The position numbers were made by a program, and so were the translations under genes. This document shows positions 17,146 to 24,894 of a stretch of 64,000 bases of DNA, piece by piece. Positions within the stretch are counted from its first letter, which is position 1. Every line of letters starts with the position of its first letter. Source of the stretch: Albimonas sp963977235 (GTDB lineage: Bacteria; Pseudomonadota; Alphaproteobacteria; Rhodobacterales; Rhodobacteraceae); the NCBI RefSeq assembly GCF_963977235.1, contig NZ_CAXBOD010000021.1, positions 3,010 to 67,009 on the forward strand, written 5' to 3'. The notes beneath the pieces are model-generated. The model was not told the origin of the DNA and did no database searches. It worked only from the letters and a program-made list of their open reading frames with translations.

Positions 17146-17784
17146 ATGCCCAAGCCCAACGCCGCCCGCGCCGCCGCCTTCGCGGGCCTGGCCGTCGCCG
17201 TTGCCGGGCTCGGCGCCGGCGCCTGGTTCGCCTTCGGCCCCACCGGGGGCGACGACCGCTTCGCGCAGTGCCGCTCCTCGACCGTGGCGCCCGGCGCCGC
17301 GAGCATCGGCGGCCCGTTCACGATGACCGACCACACCGGCGCCACCGTCACCGATGCCGAGGTCATCGACGGCCTGACGCTGGTCTACTTCGGCTACACC
17401 TTCTGCCCCGACGTCTGCCCCTTCGACACCGCCAACATGGCCCAGACGACCGAGATCCTCGAGGAGCGCGGGATTGACCTGACCCCGGTCTTCGTCACCA
17501 TCGACCCCGCCCGCGACACGCCCGAGGCGCTTTCGGACTTCGTGGGCGCCCTGCACCCGCGGATGGTGGGCCTGACCGGCACGCCAGAGCAGACCGCCGC
17601 CATCGCGAAGGAATACAAGGCCTACTACGCCAAGCAGGGCGACGACCCCGAGGTCTACCTGATGGACCACTCGACCTTCACCTACCTGATGGCGCCGGGC
17701 GAGGGCTTCCTTGATGTGTTCCGCCGCGACATCCCCCCCGCGGAAGTGGCCGACCGGGTGGCCTGTTTCGCCGAAAGGTTGTGA
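17146..17784 (+). CDS. senC: SCO1/SenC/PrrC family copper chaperone
   Basis: A 212-residue membrane-anchored thioredoxin-fold protein. An N-terminal hydrophobic segment (about 10-30) anchors it to face the periplasm. The copper site is CPDVC (Cys87, Cys91) with His175 in MDHSTF. SenC/PrrC delivers copper to cytochrome c oxidase and, in Rhodobacter, contributes to signalling through RegB/PrrB. The start is ATG 17146 with GGAGGA upstream. It lies 115 bp ahead of regA, the classical senC–regA order. Two further cysteines (Cys42, Cys-rich C-terminal ACF) are not part of the known site. Confidence 0.95.
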   Translation: MPKPNAARAAAFAGLAVAVAGLGAGAWFAFGPTGGDDRFAQCRSSTVAPGAASIGGPFTMTDHTGATVTDAEVIDGLTLVYFGYTFCPDVCPFDTANMAQTTEILEERGIDLTPVFVTIDPARDTPEALSDFVGALHPRMVGLTGTPEQTAAIAKEYKAYYAKQGDDPEVYLMDHSTFTYLMAPGEGFLDVFRRDIPPAEVADRVACFAERL

Positions 17785-17801
17785 ATCGGGCGGTTTTTTC
17801 G

Positions 17802-17814
17802 CGTCGTTGCGACG
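17802..17814. promoter_or_regulatory. Palindrome upstream of regA
   Basis: CGTCG-TTG-CGACG is a perfect 5-bp inverted repeat between senC and regA, just upstream of the -35 candidate. RegA recognises GC-rich, loosely palindromic sites, so autoregulation is possible but unproven. Confidence 0.3.
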
Positions 17815-17832
17815 TTCCGTCCGCGCGCGCCT

Positions 17833-17860
17833 TTGACACGGCGCTCGATTTCCATAGTGT
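17833..17860 (+). promoter_or_regulatory. Candidate sigma-70 promoter for regA
   Basis: A perfect TTGACA (17833-17838) is followed after 16 bp by TAGTGT (17855-17860). The latter matches the TATAAT consensus at only three positions. The start codon of regA is 40 bp further down. Confidence 0.4.
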
Positions 17861-17899
17861 CCCCCCAGATTCGCCGGGCGAACGGGAGACACGCTGTCC

Positions 17900-18469
17900 A
17901 TGACCGACCAAGAAGAAGACGACCGGGCCCCGAGGGACATCGGACCCGACAAGTCGCTCCTTGTGCTTGACGACGACGAGCCGTTCCGCCGCCGCCTGAC
18001 CCGAGCGATGGAGCGTCGCGGCTTCGAGCCGACCCCGGCCGAGAGCGTGGCCGAGGGGCTCGCCCTCGTCCGCCGCGCCCCGCCCGCCTTCGCCGTGATC
18101 GACCTGCGGCTCGAGGACGGCAACGGGCTCGACGTGGTCGAGGCCCTGCGCGAGGCGCGCCCCGACAGCCGCATCGTGGTGCTGACCGGCTACGGCGCCA
18201 TCGCCACCGCGGTCGCCGCGGTGAAGATCGGCGCCACCGACTATCTCGCCAAGCCCGCCGACGCCGACGACGTCGAGGCGGCGCTGCTCTCCGAGGGCGA
18301 GCAGAAGCCGCCCCCGCCCGAGAACCCGATGTCGGCCGATCGCGTCCGCTGGGAGCATATCCAGAGGGTGTTCGAGCTGTGCGACCGCAACGTCTCCGAG
18401 ACCGCGCGCCGGCTGAACATGCACCGGCGCACGCTGCAGCGTATACTGGCCAAGCGCAGCCCTCGCTGA
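17900..18469 (+). CDS. regA: Redox response regulator RegA/PrrA/ActR
   Basis: A 189-residue two-domain response regulator. The receiver domain (about 18-130) has the acidic pocket DDD (24-26), phospho-acceptor Asp68 in VIDLRL, Thr96 in VLTGYG and Lys118 in LAKPAD. A proline-rich linker PPPPENP (about 137-143) leads to a Fis-type helix-turn-helix (about 156-185, DRNVSETARRLNMHRRTLQR). This layout, including the polyproline linker and the near-invariant DNA-binding helix, is diagnostic of RegA. It is phosphorylated by RegB and regulates anaerobic and energy-metabolism genes. A strong terminator follows, and hvrA and ahcY, which follow regA in some relatives, are absent here. Confidence 0.97.
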   Translation: MTDQEEDDRAPRDIGPDKSLLVLDDDEPFRRRLTRAMERRGFEPTPAESVAEGLALVRRAPPAFAVIDLRLEDGNGLDVVEALREARPDSRIVVLTGYGAIATAVAAVKIGATDYLAKPADADDVEAALLSEGEQKPPPPENPMSADRVRWEHIQRVFELCDRNVSETARRLNMHRRTLQRILAKRSPR

Positions 18470-18494
18470 GGGCCGGCTCCGCACAGACCTTCCC

Positions 18495-18521
18495 AAGGGC
18501 GCCGCACTCCGGCGCCCTTTT
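18495..18521 (+). terminator. Intrinsic terminator of senC–regA
   Basis: A perfect 9-bp stem AAGGGCGCC/GGCGCCCTT (18495-18503, 18511-18519) with a 7-nt loop, ending in TTTT at 18518-18521, 25 bp after the regA stop. Confidence 0.88.
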
Positions 18522-18823
18522 CGCGTCGCCCCTTCGGCCGCCCGCTCCGAACGGCCCGCGAAGCGCCTGGTCCCCGCAGCCGTCCGTGGCGGGCGCTCAT
18601 CGCAGCCGTGCCGGGGCCGGGACAGGGACCGCGCAGCCGACCGCCGCGGGGGGCCCGGGCTCGATCCGGTCACCGGCGGGGCTCAGGCGTCAGGCGGCGA
18701 CGAACGGGTTCGGGGACCGGGCGCGTCCCTGCTCGCTCGCGGGTTTGGAAGCGGGGCGCCTTGCGCCCCCCGTCCCCGGAAAGGCATCGTCCCTTCCTCC
18801 CCCCAAGGCCGAGGCGCCCAACC
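18522..18823. other. 302-bp gap before the cyclodeaminase-family gene
   Basis: No gene, RNA or clear promoter is seen after the regA terminator. The frames here are Arg- and Pro-rich shadows. The promoter of the gene at 18824 should lie in it. Confidence 0.5.
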
Positions 18824-19783
18824 ATGTCCGACCTTCTCTATCTCACGCGCGCGGACGTCGAGGGGCTGGGGATCACCGCCCGCGAGATGACCGACATGCT
18901 CTCGCGGCTGCTGCGGGGGTTGGGTTCGGGGACCTCGGCGAACGCGCCCAAGGGGACGATCCGCCGGGCGGACGGGCGGCTCTGCATGGCGATGCTGGCC
19001 GCGTCCGAGGATCCGCCCCGCTTCGCGACCAAGTCGCTGGGCCTGTCGCCGGCCAATGCGGCCGCGGGCCTGCCCTCGATCGGGGCGCTGATCTGCCTGC
19101 ACGACGCCGCCACCGGCCATCCGATCGCGGTGATGGACGGCGACTGGATCACCGGCGTGCGCACCGCGGCCCTCTCGACCCTGGCCGCCCTTCACCTGGC
19201 CCGGTCCGACGCGCAGGTGCTCTCGCTGATCGGGACCGGCGTGCAGGGCGCCTGCCACCTGGCGCTCTTCACCCAGGCGTTCCCGCTGACCACCGTGCGG
19301 ATCTTCGGCCGCGGCCGCGCCAATATCGAGAAGCTGGCCGCGCAGGCCCATGCGCTCGGCCTCGCCACCGAGGAGCGCCCGTCCCCGCAGGCCGCGGTCG
19401 AGGGCGCCGACCTCGTCGTCTCCTCGGTGACGCCGACGCCGGAGCTGCCGCGCTTCCTCGACCCCGCCTGGCTGGCGCCGGGGGCGTTCGTGTCGATGGT
19501 CGAGCTTGCGCGCGCCTGGCAGGTGGACCGCCTCGCCGGCCGCGCCCGCGTCTTCGTCGACGACCTCGAGCAGGAGCGCCGGATGGAGGATCCGCTGCTG
19601 GCGTGCTCGCTGATCGAGGGCGACCTGGCAGGCCTTGCGAGCGGCGAGGCGACCGGGCGGCGCGACGCCTCCGAGATCACCGCCTTCGCCTTCCGCGGGC
19701 TGGCCCTGGGCGACCTGGCGCTCGCCGCGCTCTGTCACGAGAAGGCGCTCGAGGCCGGCGTGGGCCTCCGCCTGCCCCGCTGA
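18824..19783 (+). CDS. Ornithine cyclodeaminase / mu-crystallin family protein
   Basis: A 319-residue member of the OCD/μ-crystallin family. It has a Rossmann NAD(P)-binding segment LSLIGTGVQGACHLALF, preceded by the family core DGDWITGVRTAALSTLAALHLAR and followed by VVSSVTPTPELP. Members include ornithine cyclodeaminase, L-alanine dehydrogenase of archaeal type and ketimine (Δ1-piperideine-2-carboxylate/Δ1-pyrroline-2-carboxylate) reductases. The residues visible do not settle which. Cytoplasmic. The start is ATG 18824; a longer in-frame extension upstream is Arg/Pro-rich and unlikely. It stands alone after the regA terminator. Confidence 0.82.
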   Translation: MSDLLYLTRADVEGLGITAREMTDMLSRLLRGLGSGTSANAPKGTIRRADGRLCMAMLAASEDPPRFATKSLGLSPANAAAGLPSIGALICLHDAATGHPIAVMDGDWITGVRTAALSTLAALHLARSDAQVLSLIGTGVQGACHLALFTQAFPLTTVRIFGRGRANIEKLAAQAHALGLATEERPSPQAAVEGADLVVSSVTPTPELPRFLDPAWLAPGAFVSMVELARAWQVDRLAGRARVFVDDLEQERRMEDPLLACSLIEGDLAGLASGEATGRRDASEITAFAFRGLALGDLALAALCHEKALEAGVGLRLPR

Positions 19784-20203
19784 GACCCCGCCCGGGACCT
19801 GCCCGCACCGGCCCGTCCGCCCTGGCCTGTCCTCCCCCGCCCGGCCCGCCCCAGCCCGGCTCGCCGCAGCCCGGCTCACACCGTCCTGCCCGCGCGAGGC
19901 TCCGGCTCAGGGCCGGGGCGCGCCCGGCGGCGCCGTCCCGCCGCCGATCCCGGCCGCGTGCGGACGGCGGGCCCTGCGGGGTCTCCGTCGCCGCGCAGGC
20001 CCCCCTGAGACGGCCCGCAGATCCCGGGCGCCGACCTTTCCGGCCAGGCGCCCGCGCCCCCGGGCGCGAGGGTGGGCGGGTGGGGAGCGCTCGGGGGCGC
20101 GCGCCGCCCCCCCGGGGCGGCGCCCCGCGTCGCCCGGCCCTGAGCGGGCCGCAAAGCCGAAGGGGGCCCGCAGGCCCCCTCCGTCGCGTCGATGCGGACG
20201 GGA
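19784..20203. other. 420-bp GC-rich non-coding gap between convergent genes
   Basis: It holds a direct repeat of CAGCCCGGCTC (around 19852-19878) and a perfect 10-bp hairpin (arms 20101-20110 and 20114-20123, loop CCC) without a T-tract. The terminator of the lipoprotein gene is at 20161-20180. No coding frame with plausible composition was found. Confidence 0.55.
20161..20180 (-). terminator. Hairpin terminator downstream of the lipoprotein gene
   Basis: An 8-bp perfect stem AGGGGGCC/GGCCCCCT (20161-20168, 20173-20180). On the minus strand it is followed by TTCGGCTTTGC, a weak T-rich tail, 23 bp after the stop of the gene at 20204. Confidence 0.6.
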
Positions 20204-20845
20204 TCACTCCACCAGCTTGACCACCACCGTGTCGGAGATCTCGACCTCGATCGGGTCGCCCTCGTCCAGCGAGGCGACGAAGGCCCGCGCCTCGTCGTTG
20301 GTCAGGTGATAGCGCACCACGTTCCCCTCGGGCGAGCTGAACACCGCCACGTCGGTCTTGTCGTTCCACACCACGAAGCGCATCACCGAGCGGGTCAGCT
20401 TGCCCCCCACCATCGCCGGAGAGCCGCCCGCCGAGGCCTGGGTCGAGACCACCTCGGATTCGGTGCTTCCGGTCTCGTCGGTCCCTTCGGCATGCCAGGC
20501 GGTGATGGCGCGGGTGCGCAGGGCCTCGACCACGTCTCCCGGCTGCACGCCGATGGCGCCGGACATCTCGGCCGGGGGACGGTGCACGAAGGTCTCGCCG
20601 GTGGCGAGGTCGCGCATCATCACCTGGCCCGCCGCCATGTCGACCGACAGCACCTCGGCCCGGGTGCGGGTGGTCTCGGCGACCGAGACGCCGTCGGGGG
20701 CGTCGAGCGTCGCCCCGGGCTCGGTCGCGGCGCAGGCGCCCAGCGCCAGCAGACCGACGAGCGCCACGGCGGCGCGCGCGGCGCGCCGGGGGGCGCGGGC
20801 GTGCGCAGGCATGGTTTCGCTGTGGTCGCGGCGCGGACGGATCAT
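20204..20845 (-). CDS. Putative lipoprotein of unknown function
   Basis: A 213-residue protein with a basic N-terminus, a hydrophobic stretch and a lipobox LLALGAC, with the lipidated Cys at about 38. It should be exported and anchored to a membrane. The mature part is mostly β-like and acidic; segments such as RYHLTNDEARAFVASLDEGDPIEVEISDT suggest a small globular domain. I do not recognise the family. The start at 20845 has AGGGAG eight bases upstream; an ATG 11 codons later (20812) lacks a ribosome binding site. Single-gene unit with a hairpin terminator. Confidence 0.75.
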   Translation of the reverse strand: MIRPRRDHSETMPAHARAPRRAARAAVALVGLLALGACAATEPGATLDAPDGVSVAETTRTRAEVLSVDMAAGQVMMRDLATGETFVHRPPAEMSGAIGVQPGDVVEALRTRAITAWHAEGTDETGSTESEVVSTQASAGGSPAMVGGKLTRSVMRFVVWNDKTDVAVFSSPEGNVVRYHLTNDEARAFVASLDEGDPIEVEISDTVVVKLVE

Positions 20846-21280
20846 CTATCGGACTCCCTGACTGACCGCGACAGGGAGCCCGCCCGGCCCGGTCGCGTCA
20901 AGCCCTCGACGCCCCTCGGCCGCGCCCCGGCCCCCAGGCGCGGCGCCGCCGCCCCACTCGACTCCTCGCGGCGTCGCCGCCCCACTCGACTCCGCGCGGC
21001 GTCGCCGATCCGCTTGAGCCAGCTTGGCGCCGCCGCCTCGGCACGCTCTCCCCGCCCCTTGCAGGGCGCGCCGCCGCGTCCCCGCAGGCCGCCGCGGTTG
21101 ACTCCGCCCCGTCCTGCGCGTATCTGCCCCCGGAATTCCCGGGAGCCAGATCGCTTCCGGTCCCCGCCGTGCGCGGGGATCGCCTCCGGCCAGCGCGTTG
21201 CGCCCGCCGGAGCGCTTTACGTTTGCGCCGCCCCAGCCGACGCCCCGTCGCGGCCCGGGCCAGAAAGAAGGAGCGCCGGC
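20846..21280. other. 435-bp divergent regulatory gap upstream of ffh
   Basis: No gene is seen. It contains a 28-bp tandem duplication (20948-21003) and otherwise GC-rich sequence. The promoters of the lipoprotein gene (minus) and of the ffh cluster (plus) must lie here, but no clear hexamers were found. Confidence 0.55.
20948..21003. repeat. 28-bp tandem duplication
   Basis: Two adjacent copies, 20948-20975 and 20976-21003, containing GCCGCCCCACTCGACTCC and differing at one base, lie upstream of ffh. Confidence 0.85.
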
Positions 21281-22816
21281 ATGTTCGAGAGCCTTTCCGA
21301 ACGCCTCTCAGGCGTCTTCGAGAAACTCACCAAGCAGGGCGCCCTGTCGGAAGCCGACGTCGTCACCGCCCTGCGCGAGGTGCGGGTGGCGCTGCTCGAG
21401 GCCGACGTCTCGCTGCCGGTGGCCCGCGACTTCGTCAAGGCGGTGCAGGAGAAGGCGACGGGCCAGGCGGTCACCAGGTCGGTCACTCCGGGCCAGCAGG
21501 TCGTCAAGATCGTCCACGACGAACTGATCCGCGTGCTCGCCGGCGACGGCGCCGAGATCGGCAAGCTGCGCGTCGACAATCCGCCCACCCCGATCCTGAT
21601 GGTCGGCCTGCAGGGCTCGGGCAAGACCACGACCACCGCCAAGCTCGCCCTGCGGCTGAGCCAGCGGGAGAAGAAGAAGGTCCTGATGGCCTCGCTCGAC
21701 GTCCGCCGGCCGGCGGCGATGGAGCAGCTTCAGGTCCTGGGCCTGCAGACCGGCGTCGAGGTCCTGCCCATCGTCAAGGGCGAGAGCCCGGTGCAGATCG
21801 CCCGCCGCGCCAAGATGACCGCCGAGCAGGGCGGCTTCGACGTCTACATGCTCGACACAGCCGGCCGTCTGCATGTCGACGACGAGCTGATGGACGAGGC
21901 CATCGCCGTGCGCGACGCGGTCCGCCCGCGCGAGACGCTGCTGGTGGTCGACGGCCTGACCGGCCAGGACGCGCTGAACGTCGCCGAGAACTTCGACGGC
22001 CGCATCGGCGTCACCGGCGTGGTGCTGACCCGCATGGACGGCGACGGCCGCGGCGGCGCGGCGCTGTCGATGCGCGCGGTCACCGGCAAGCCGATCAAGT
22101 TCGTCGGCCTCGGCGAGAAGATGGACGCGCTCGAGGAATTCCACCCCGAGCGGATCGCCGGCCGGATTCTCGGCATGGGCGACATCGTCAGCCTCGTCGA
22201 GAAGGCCCAGGAGACCATCGAGGCCGAAGAGGCCGAGCGGATGATGAAGCGGTTCCAGAAGGGCCGCTTCGACATGAACGACCTGCAGAAGCAGTTCGAG
22301 CAGATGCTCCAGATGGGCGGCATGGGCGGCCTGATGGGCATGCTGCCGGGCATGGGCAAGATGCAGAAGCAGATGGACGAGGCCGGGATGGACGACAAGG
22401 TGCTCAAGCGCCAGATCGCCATCATCCAGTCGATGACCAAGGCCGAGCGCAAGAACCCCGACCTGCTGAAGGCCAGCCGCAAGAAGCGCATCGCGGCCGG
22501 CTGCGGCATGGACGTGGCCGACGTGAACAAGCTTCTCAAGATGCACCGCCAGATGGCGGACATGATGAAGAAGATGGGCAAGATGGGGACCAAGGGGCTG
22601 ATGCGCGGCGGTCTCGGCGCGCTGCTCGGCGGCAAGGGCGGCGGCATGCCTCCGGGGATGGCGCCCGGCATGGGCGGCCCCGGCGCCGGCGGCCAGGCGC
22701 CCAAGCTGCCCCAGGGCATGGGCGGCATGGGCGGCGGCCTGCCCGGCGGCCTGCCGGGCCTGGGCGGCGGCGCCCCGATGCCTCCGGGCCTGTCGGGCTT
22801 CGGGAAGAAGAAATGA
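21281..22816 (+). CDS. ffh: Signal recognition particle protein Ffh
   Basis: A 511-residue SRP54-type GTPase that binds SRP RNA and signal sequences and delivers nascent membrane proteins to FtsY. N domain 1-95; G domain with G1 GLQGSGKTTTTAK, LDVRRPAA, DTAGR and TRMDGDGRGG; and a methionine-rich M domain with KMQKQMDEAGM and RRKRIAAGCG-like helices (here SRKKRIAAGCGMD). A Gly/Met/Pro-rich tail of about 60 residues follows the M domain. ATG 21281 is preceded by AGAAGGAG. It heads the ffh–GNAT–GNAT–aroQ–rpsP–rimM–trmD–rplS cluster, and its stop overlaps the next gene (ATGA). Confidence 0.98.
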   Translation: MFESLSERLSGVFEKLTKQGALSEADVVTALREVRVALLEADVSLPVARDFVKAVQEKATGQAVTRSVTPGQQVVKIVHDELIRVLAGDGAEIGKLRVDNPPTPILMVGLQGSGKTTTTAKLALRLSQREKKKVLMASLDVRRPAAMEQLQVLGLQTGVEVLPIVKGESPVQIARRAKMTAEQGGFDVYMLDTAGRLHVDDELMDEAIAVRDAVRPRETLLVVDGLTGQDALNVAENFDGRIGVTGVVLTRMDGDGRGGAALSMRAVTGKPIKFVGLGEKMDALEEFHPERIAGRILGMGDIVSLVEKAQETIEAEEAERMMKRFQKGRFDMNDLQKQFEQMLQMGGMGGLMGMLPGMGKMQKQMDEAGMDDKVLKRQIAIIQSMTKAERKNPDLLKASRKKRIAAGCGMDVADVNKLLKMHRQMADMMKKMGKMGTKGLMRGGLGALLGGKGGGMPPGMAPGMGGPGAGGQAPKLPQGMGGMGGGLPGGLPGLGGGAPMPPGLSGFGKKK

Positions 22817-23346
22817 CCTTCCGCCTCGAGATCCCCACCCTCGAGACCCAGCGGCTGCGCCTGCGCGCGCCGCGGCCGGACGATTTCGAGACCTTCGCGA
22901 CCTTCTTCGCCGCGCCGCGGACCGAATATATCGGCGGCCCGAAGAACCGCTCCGACTCGTGGTGGGAGCTCGCGGGCACGCTGGGCATGTGGGCGTTCCG
23001 CGGCTTCGGGATGTGGATGGTCGAGGAGAAGGCCACCGGCGCCGTGATCGGCCGCGTCGGCCCGTGGGCGCCCGACGGCTGGCCCGAGCCCGAGATCGGC
23101 TGGTCCCTGTTCGAGGGGCGCGAGGGACGCGGCTACGCCACCGAGGCTGCGCTCGAGGCCCGCGACTGGGCCTACCGCACCGCCGGCTGGACCACCGCGA
23201 TCAGCCTGATCGCGCCGCAGAACGCCGCCAGCAAGGCCGTCGCGACCCGCCTGGGCTGCGCGCCCGAGGGCCGTTTCGTCCACCCCGAGGAGGGCTGGGA
23301 GGCCGAGATCTGGCGCCACCCCTCGGCCGCGGAGCTCTCGGCATGA
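22813..23346 (+). CDS. GNAT family N-acetyltransferase (RimJ/RimL-like), copy 1
   Basis: A 177-residue GNAT protein of the RimJ/RimL type. It opens with IPTLETQRLRLRAPRPDDFE, has the acetyl-CoA binding loop E-G-R-G-Y-A-T-E-A and ends in the family-typical A-S-K-A-V-A-T-R-L-G. Such enzymes acetylate N-termini or small amines; the substrate is unknown. The start ATG overlaps the ffh stop (ATGA) and its stop overlaps the next gene the same way. The neighbour downstream is a clear paralogue with matching landmarks, so the pair arose by tandem duplication. A frame extending upstream through ffh is a shadow. Confidence 0.88.
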   Translation: MTFRLEIPTLETQRLRLRAPRPDDFETFATFFAAPRTEYIGGPKNRSDSWWELAGTLGMWAFRGFGMWMVEEKATGAVIGRVGPWAPDGWPEPEIGWSLFEGREGRGYATEAALEARDWAYRTAGWTTAISLIAPQNAASKAVATRLGCAPEGRFVHPEEGWEAEIWRHPSAAELSA

Positions 23347-23876
23347 CCACGACCGTCGTCATCCCGACGCTGGAGACCGAGCGGCTGATCCTGCGCGCCC
23401 TGCGCCTCGACGACTTCGAGCCGCTCGCCGCTTTCTACGCCGGCCCCCGCGCCCGCTTCATCGGCGGGCCGATGACCCGCCAGCAGGCCTGGACCAAGTT
23501 CCAGTCCTTCCTGGGCATGTGGGCGCTGCGCGGCTACGGCATGTTCGCCCTCGAGGAGCGCGCGACCGGTTCCCTCGTCGGCCGCGCCGGCCTGCAGTGG
23601 CACGAGCAGACGCCCGAGCCGGAGATGGCCTGGTCCCTGCTCGACGGGTTCGAGGGGCGCGGCTATGCGGCCGAGGCCGCGGTCGCCGCGCGCGACCACG
23701 CCTTCGAGGCGCACGGGATCGACGCGCCGATCAGCCTGATCGACGCGGCCAACGCGCCGAGCCTGGCGCTGGCGCGCCGACTGGGCTGCGTGCGCGAGGC
23801 GGGCGATTTCACCTATGCCGACGGCCATGTCGTCCAGGTCTGGCGCCACCCGGCCCGGGCCACGGCCGCCGCATGA
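23343..23876 (+). CDS. GNAT family N-acetyltransferase (RimJ/RimL-like), copy 2
   Basis: A 177-residue paralogue of the preceding gene, equal in length and colinear: IPTLETERLILRALRLDDFE at the start, F-E-G-R-G-Y-A-A-E-A as acetyl-CoA loop and A-L-A-R-R-L-G near the end. Tryptophan and charge differences around residues 45-95 suggest that the two copies have different substrates. ATGA overlap with copy 1. GNAT genes between ffh and aroQ/rpsP occur in other Rhodobacterales, so this is a stable neighbourhood and not a recent insertion. Confidence 0.88.
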   Translation: MTTTVVIPTLETERLILRALRLDDFEPLAAFYAGPRARFIGGPMTRQQAWTKFQSFLGMWALRGYGMFALEERATGSLVGRAGLQWHEQTPEPEMAWSLLDGFEGRGYAAEAAVAARDHAFEAHGIDAPISLIDAANAPSLALARRLGCVREAGDFTYADGHVVQVWRHPARATAAA

Positions 23877-23893
23877 CCAGGGGGGAGGAGACC

Positions 23894-24229
23894 ATGACCG
23901 ACACGGCGACGCAGACCGCCGGCGGCCCGCAGGAGCCCGAGCACGTGCTCCGCGCGCGGGAGGTGCTGGCCAAGCTGCGCGGGGACATCGACAACCTTGA
24001 CGCGATCCTGGTCTACACGCTGGCCCAGCGCTTCAAGGCGACCCAGGCGGTCGGCCGGCTGAAGGCCGAGCACGACCTGCCCCCCGCCGACCCCGACCGG
24101 GAGGCCCGCCAGGTCGCCCGACTGCGCCAGCTCTCGGCCGACGCCGAGCTGGACCCCGAGTTCGCGGAGGCCTTCCTGGCCTTCATCATCCAGGAAGTCA
24201 TCCGCCACCACGAGAAGCTGAAGAGCTGA
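23894..24229 (+). CDS. Chorismate mutase (AroQ type)
   Basis: A 111-residue all-helical AroQ-class chorismate mutase converting chorismate to prephenate for Phe and Tyr synthesis. Visible landmarks are LRGDIDNLDAILVYTLAQR, RFKATQAVGRLKAEH with the active-site Arg/Lys, and the C-terminal helix FIIQEVIRHHEKLK. No signal peptide, so the cytoplasmic form. ATG 23894 is chosen because GGGGGAGGAG ends three bases before it; an ATG at 23873 overlapping the previous stop (ATGA) would add seven residues. Located between ffh and rpsP as in many alphaproteobacteria. Confidence 0.9.
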   Translation: MTDTATQTAGGPQEPEHVLRAREVLAKLRGDIDNLDAILVYTLAQRFKATQAVGRLKAEHDLPPADPDREARQVARLRQLSADAELDPEFAEAFLAFIIQEVIRHHEKLKS

Positions 24230-24238
24230 CCTGACCCC

Positions 24239-24313
24239 CGGGCGCGACGCGCCCGTCCAGACCCCCCGGGCCCCGTCCCGGATCGAGCTTCCGGGCGCCA
24301 AGTCCCGGATCGA
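24239..24313 (+). promoter_or_regulatory. Leader between chorismate mutase gene and rpsP, with hairpin and 27-bp spaced repeat
   Basis: A small hairpin GGGCGC-GAC-GCGCCC (24240-24254) is followed by two copies of GTCCCGGATCGA (24275-24286 and 24302-24313) exactly 27 bp apart, just ahead of the rpsP ribosome binding site. Possibly a leader structure controlling rpsP; no known motif matched. Confidence 0.3.
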
Positions 24314-24333
24314 AACCCAAGGAGACCAAGACC

Positions 24334-24765
24334 ATGGCCATCAAGATTCGTCTCGCCCGCGGCGGTTCCAAGAAGCGTCCCTTCTACCGCGTCGTCGCCG
24401 CCGACAGCCGCTCGCCCCGCGACGGCCGCTTCATCGAGAAGCTGGGCACCTACAACCCCCTCCTGCCCAAGGACTCCGAGGACCGCGTGAAGCTGAACGT
24501 CGAGCGCATCCAGGAGTGGATCGCCCAGGGCGCCCAGCCGACCGACCGCGTCGCCCGCTTCCTCGAGGCCGCCGGCGTCCGCGACAAGGCCGAGCGCGCC
24601 AACCTGAAGAAGGCCGTCCCCGGCAAGAAGGCCACCGAGCGCGCGAAGGAGCGCGAGGACAAGGCCGCCAAGGCCGCCGAAGCCGCCGCCGCCGCGAAGG
24701 CCGCCGCCGAGGCGCCGGCCGAGGCCCCCGCCGAGACCCCGGCCGAGGACGCCTCGGCCGAGTGA
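24334..24765 (+). CDS. rpsP: 30S ribosomal protein S16
   Basis: A 143-residue S16. The conserved core MAIKIRLARGGSKKRPFYRV through YNPLLPK and the helical part up to about residue 85 is intact. The usual S16 is about 80 residues, as in E. coli, whereas this one has a tail of about 55 residues made of Lys/Glu and then Ala/Pro/Glu (KAAEAAAAAKAAAEAPAEAP). Extended acidic alanine-rich tails are common in alphaproteobacterial S16. ATG 24334 is preceded by AAGGAG. Part of the rpsP–rimM–trmD–rplS cluster. Confidence 0.98.
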   Translation: MAIKIRLARGGSKKRPFYRVVAADSRSPRDGRFIEKLGTYNPLLPKDSEDRVKLNVERIQEWIAQGAQPTDRVARFLEAAGVRDKAERANLKKAVPGKKATERAKEREDKAAKAAEAAAAAKAAAEAPAEAPAETPAEDASAE

Positions 24766-24773
24766 TCGGGCCT

Positions 24774-24798
24774 GGGCGGCGGGCCCGGCCCGCCGCCC
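24774..24798 (+). terminator. GC hairpin after rpsP without T-tract
   Basis: Near-perfect inverted repeat GGGCGGCGGGCC/GGCCCGCCGCCC (24774-24785, 24787-24798), 9 bp after the rpsP stop. No T-run follows, so it may be an attenuator, a processing site or an mRNA-stabilising hairpin more than a full terminator. Confidence 0.4.
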
Positions 24799-24894
24799 GC
24801 ATTCCCGTCCGCCTGCCCGCTCGCGCGAAAGGCTCTGTTAGACCCTGACCGCTAGGCTGCCGCCTTTCCAAGGCGGAACCCGGAGGCAGGGACC

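Noticed and set aside
20101..20123. Perfect 10-bp hairpin as a terminator of the cyclodeaminase gene
   Set aside because: It is over 300 bp beyond the stop and has no T-tract; GC palindromes are expected by chance here.
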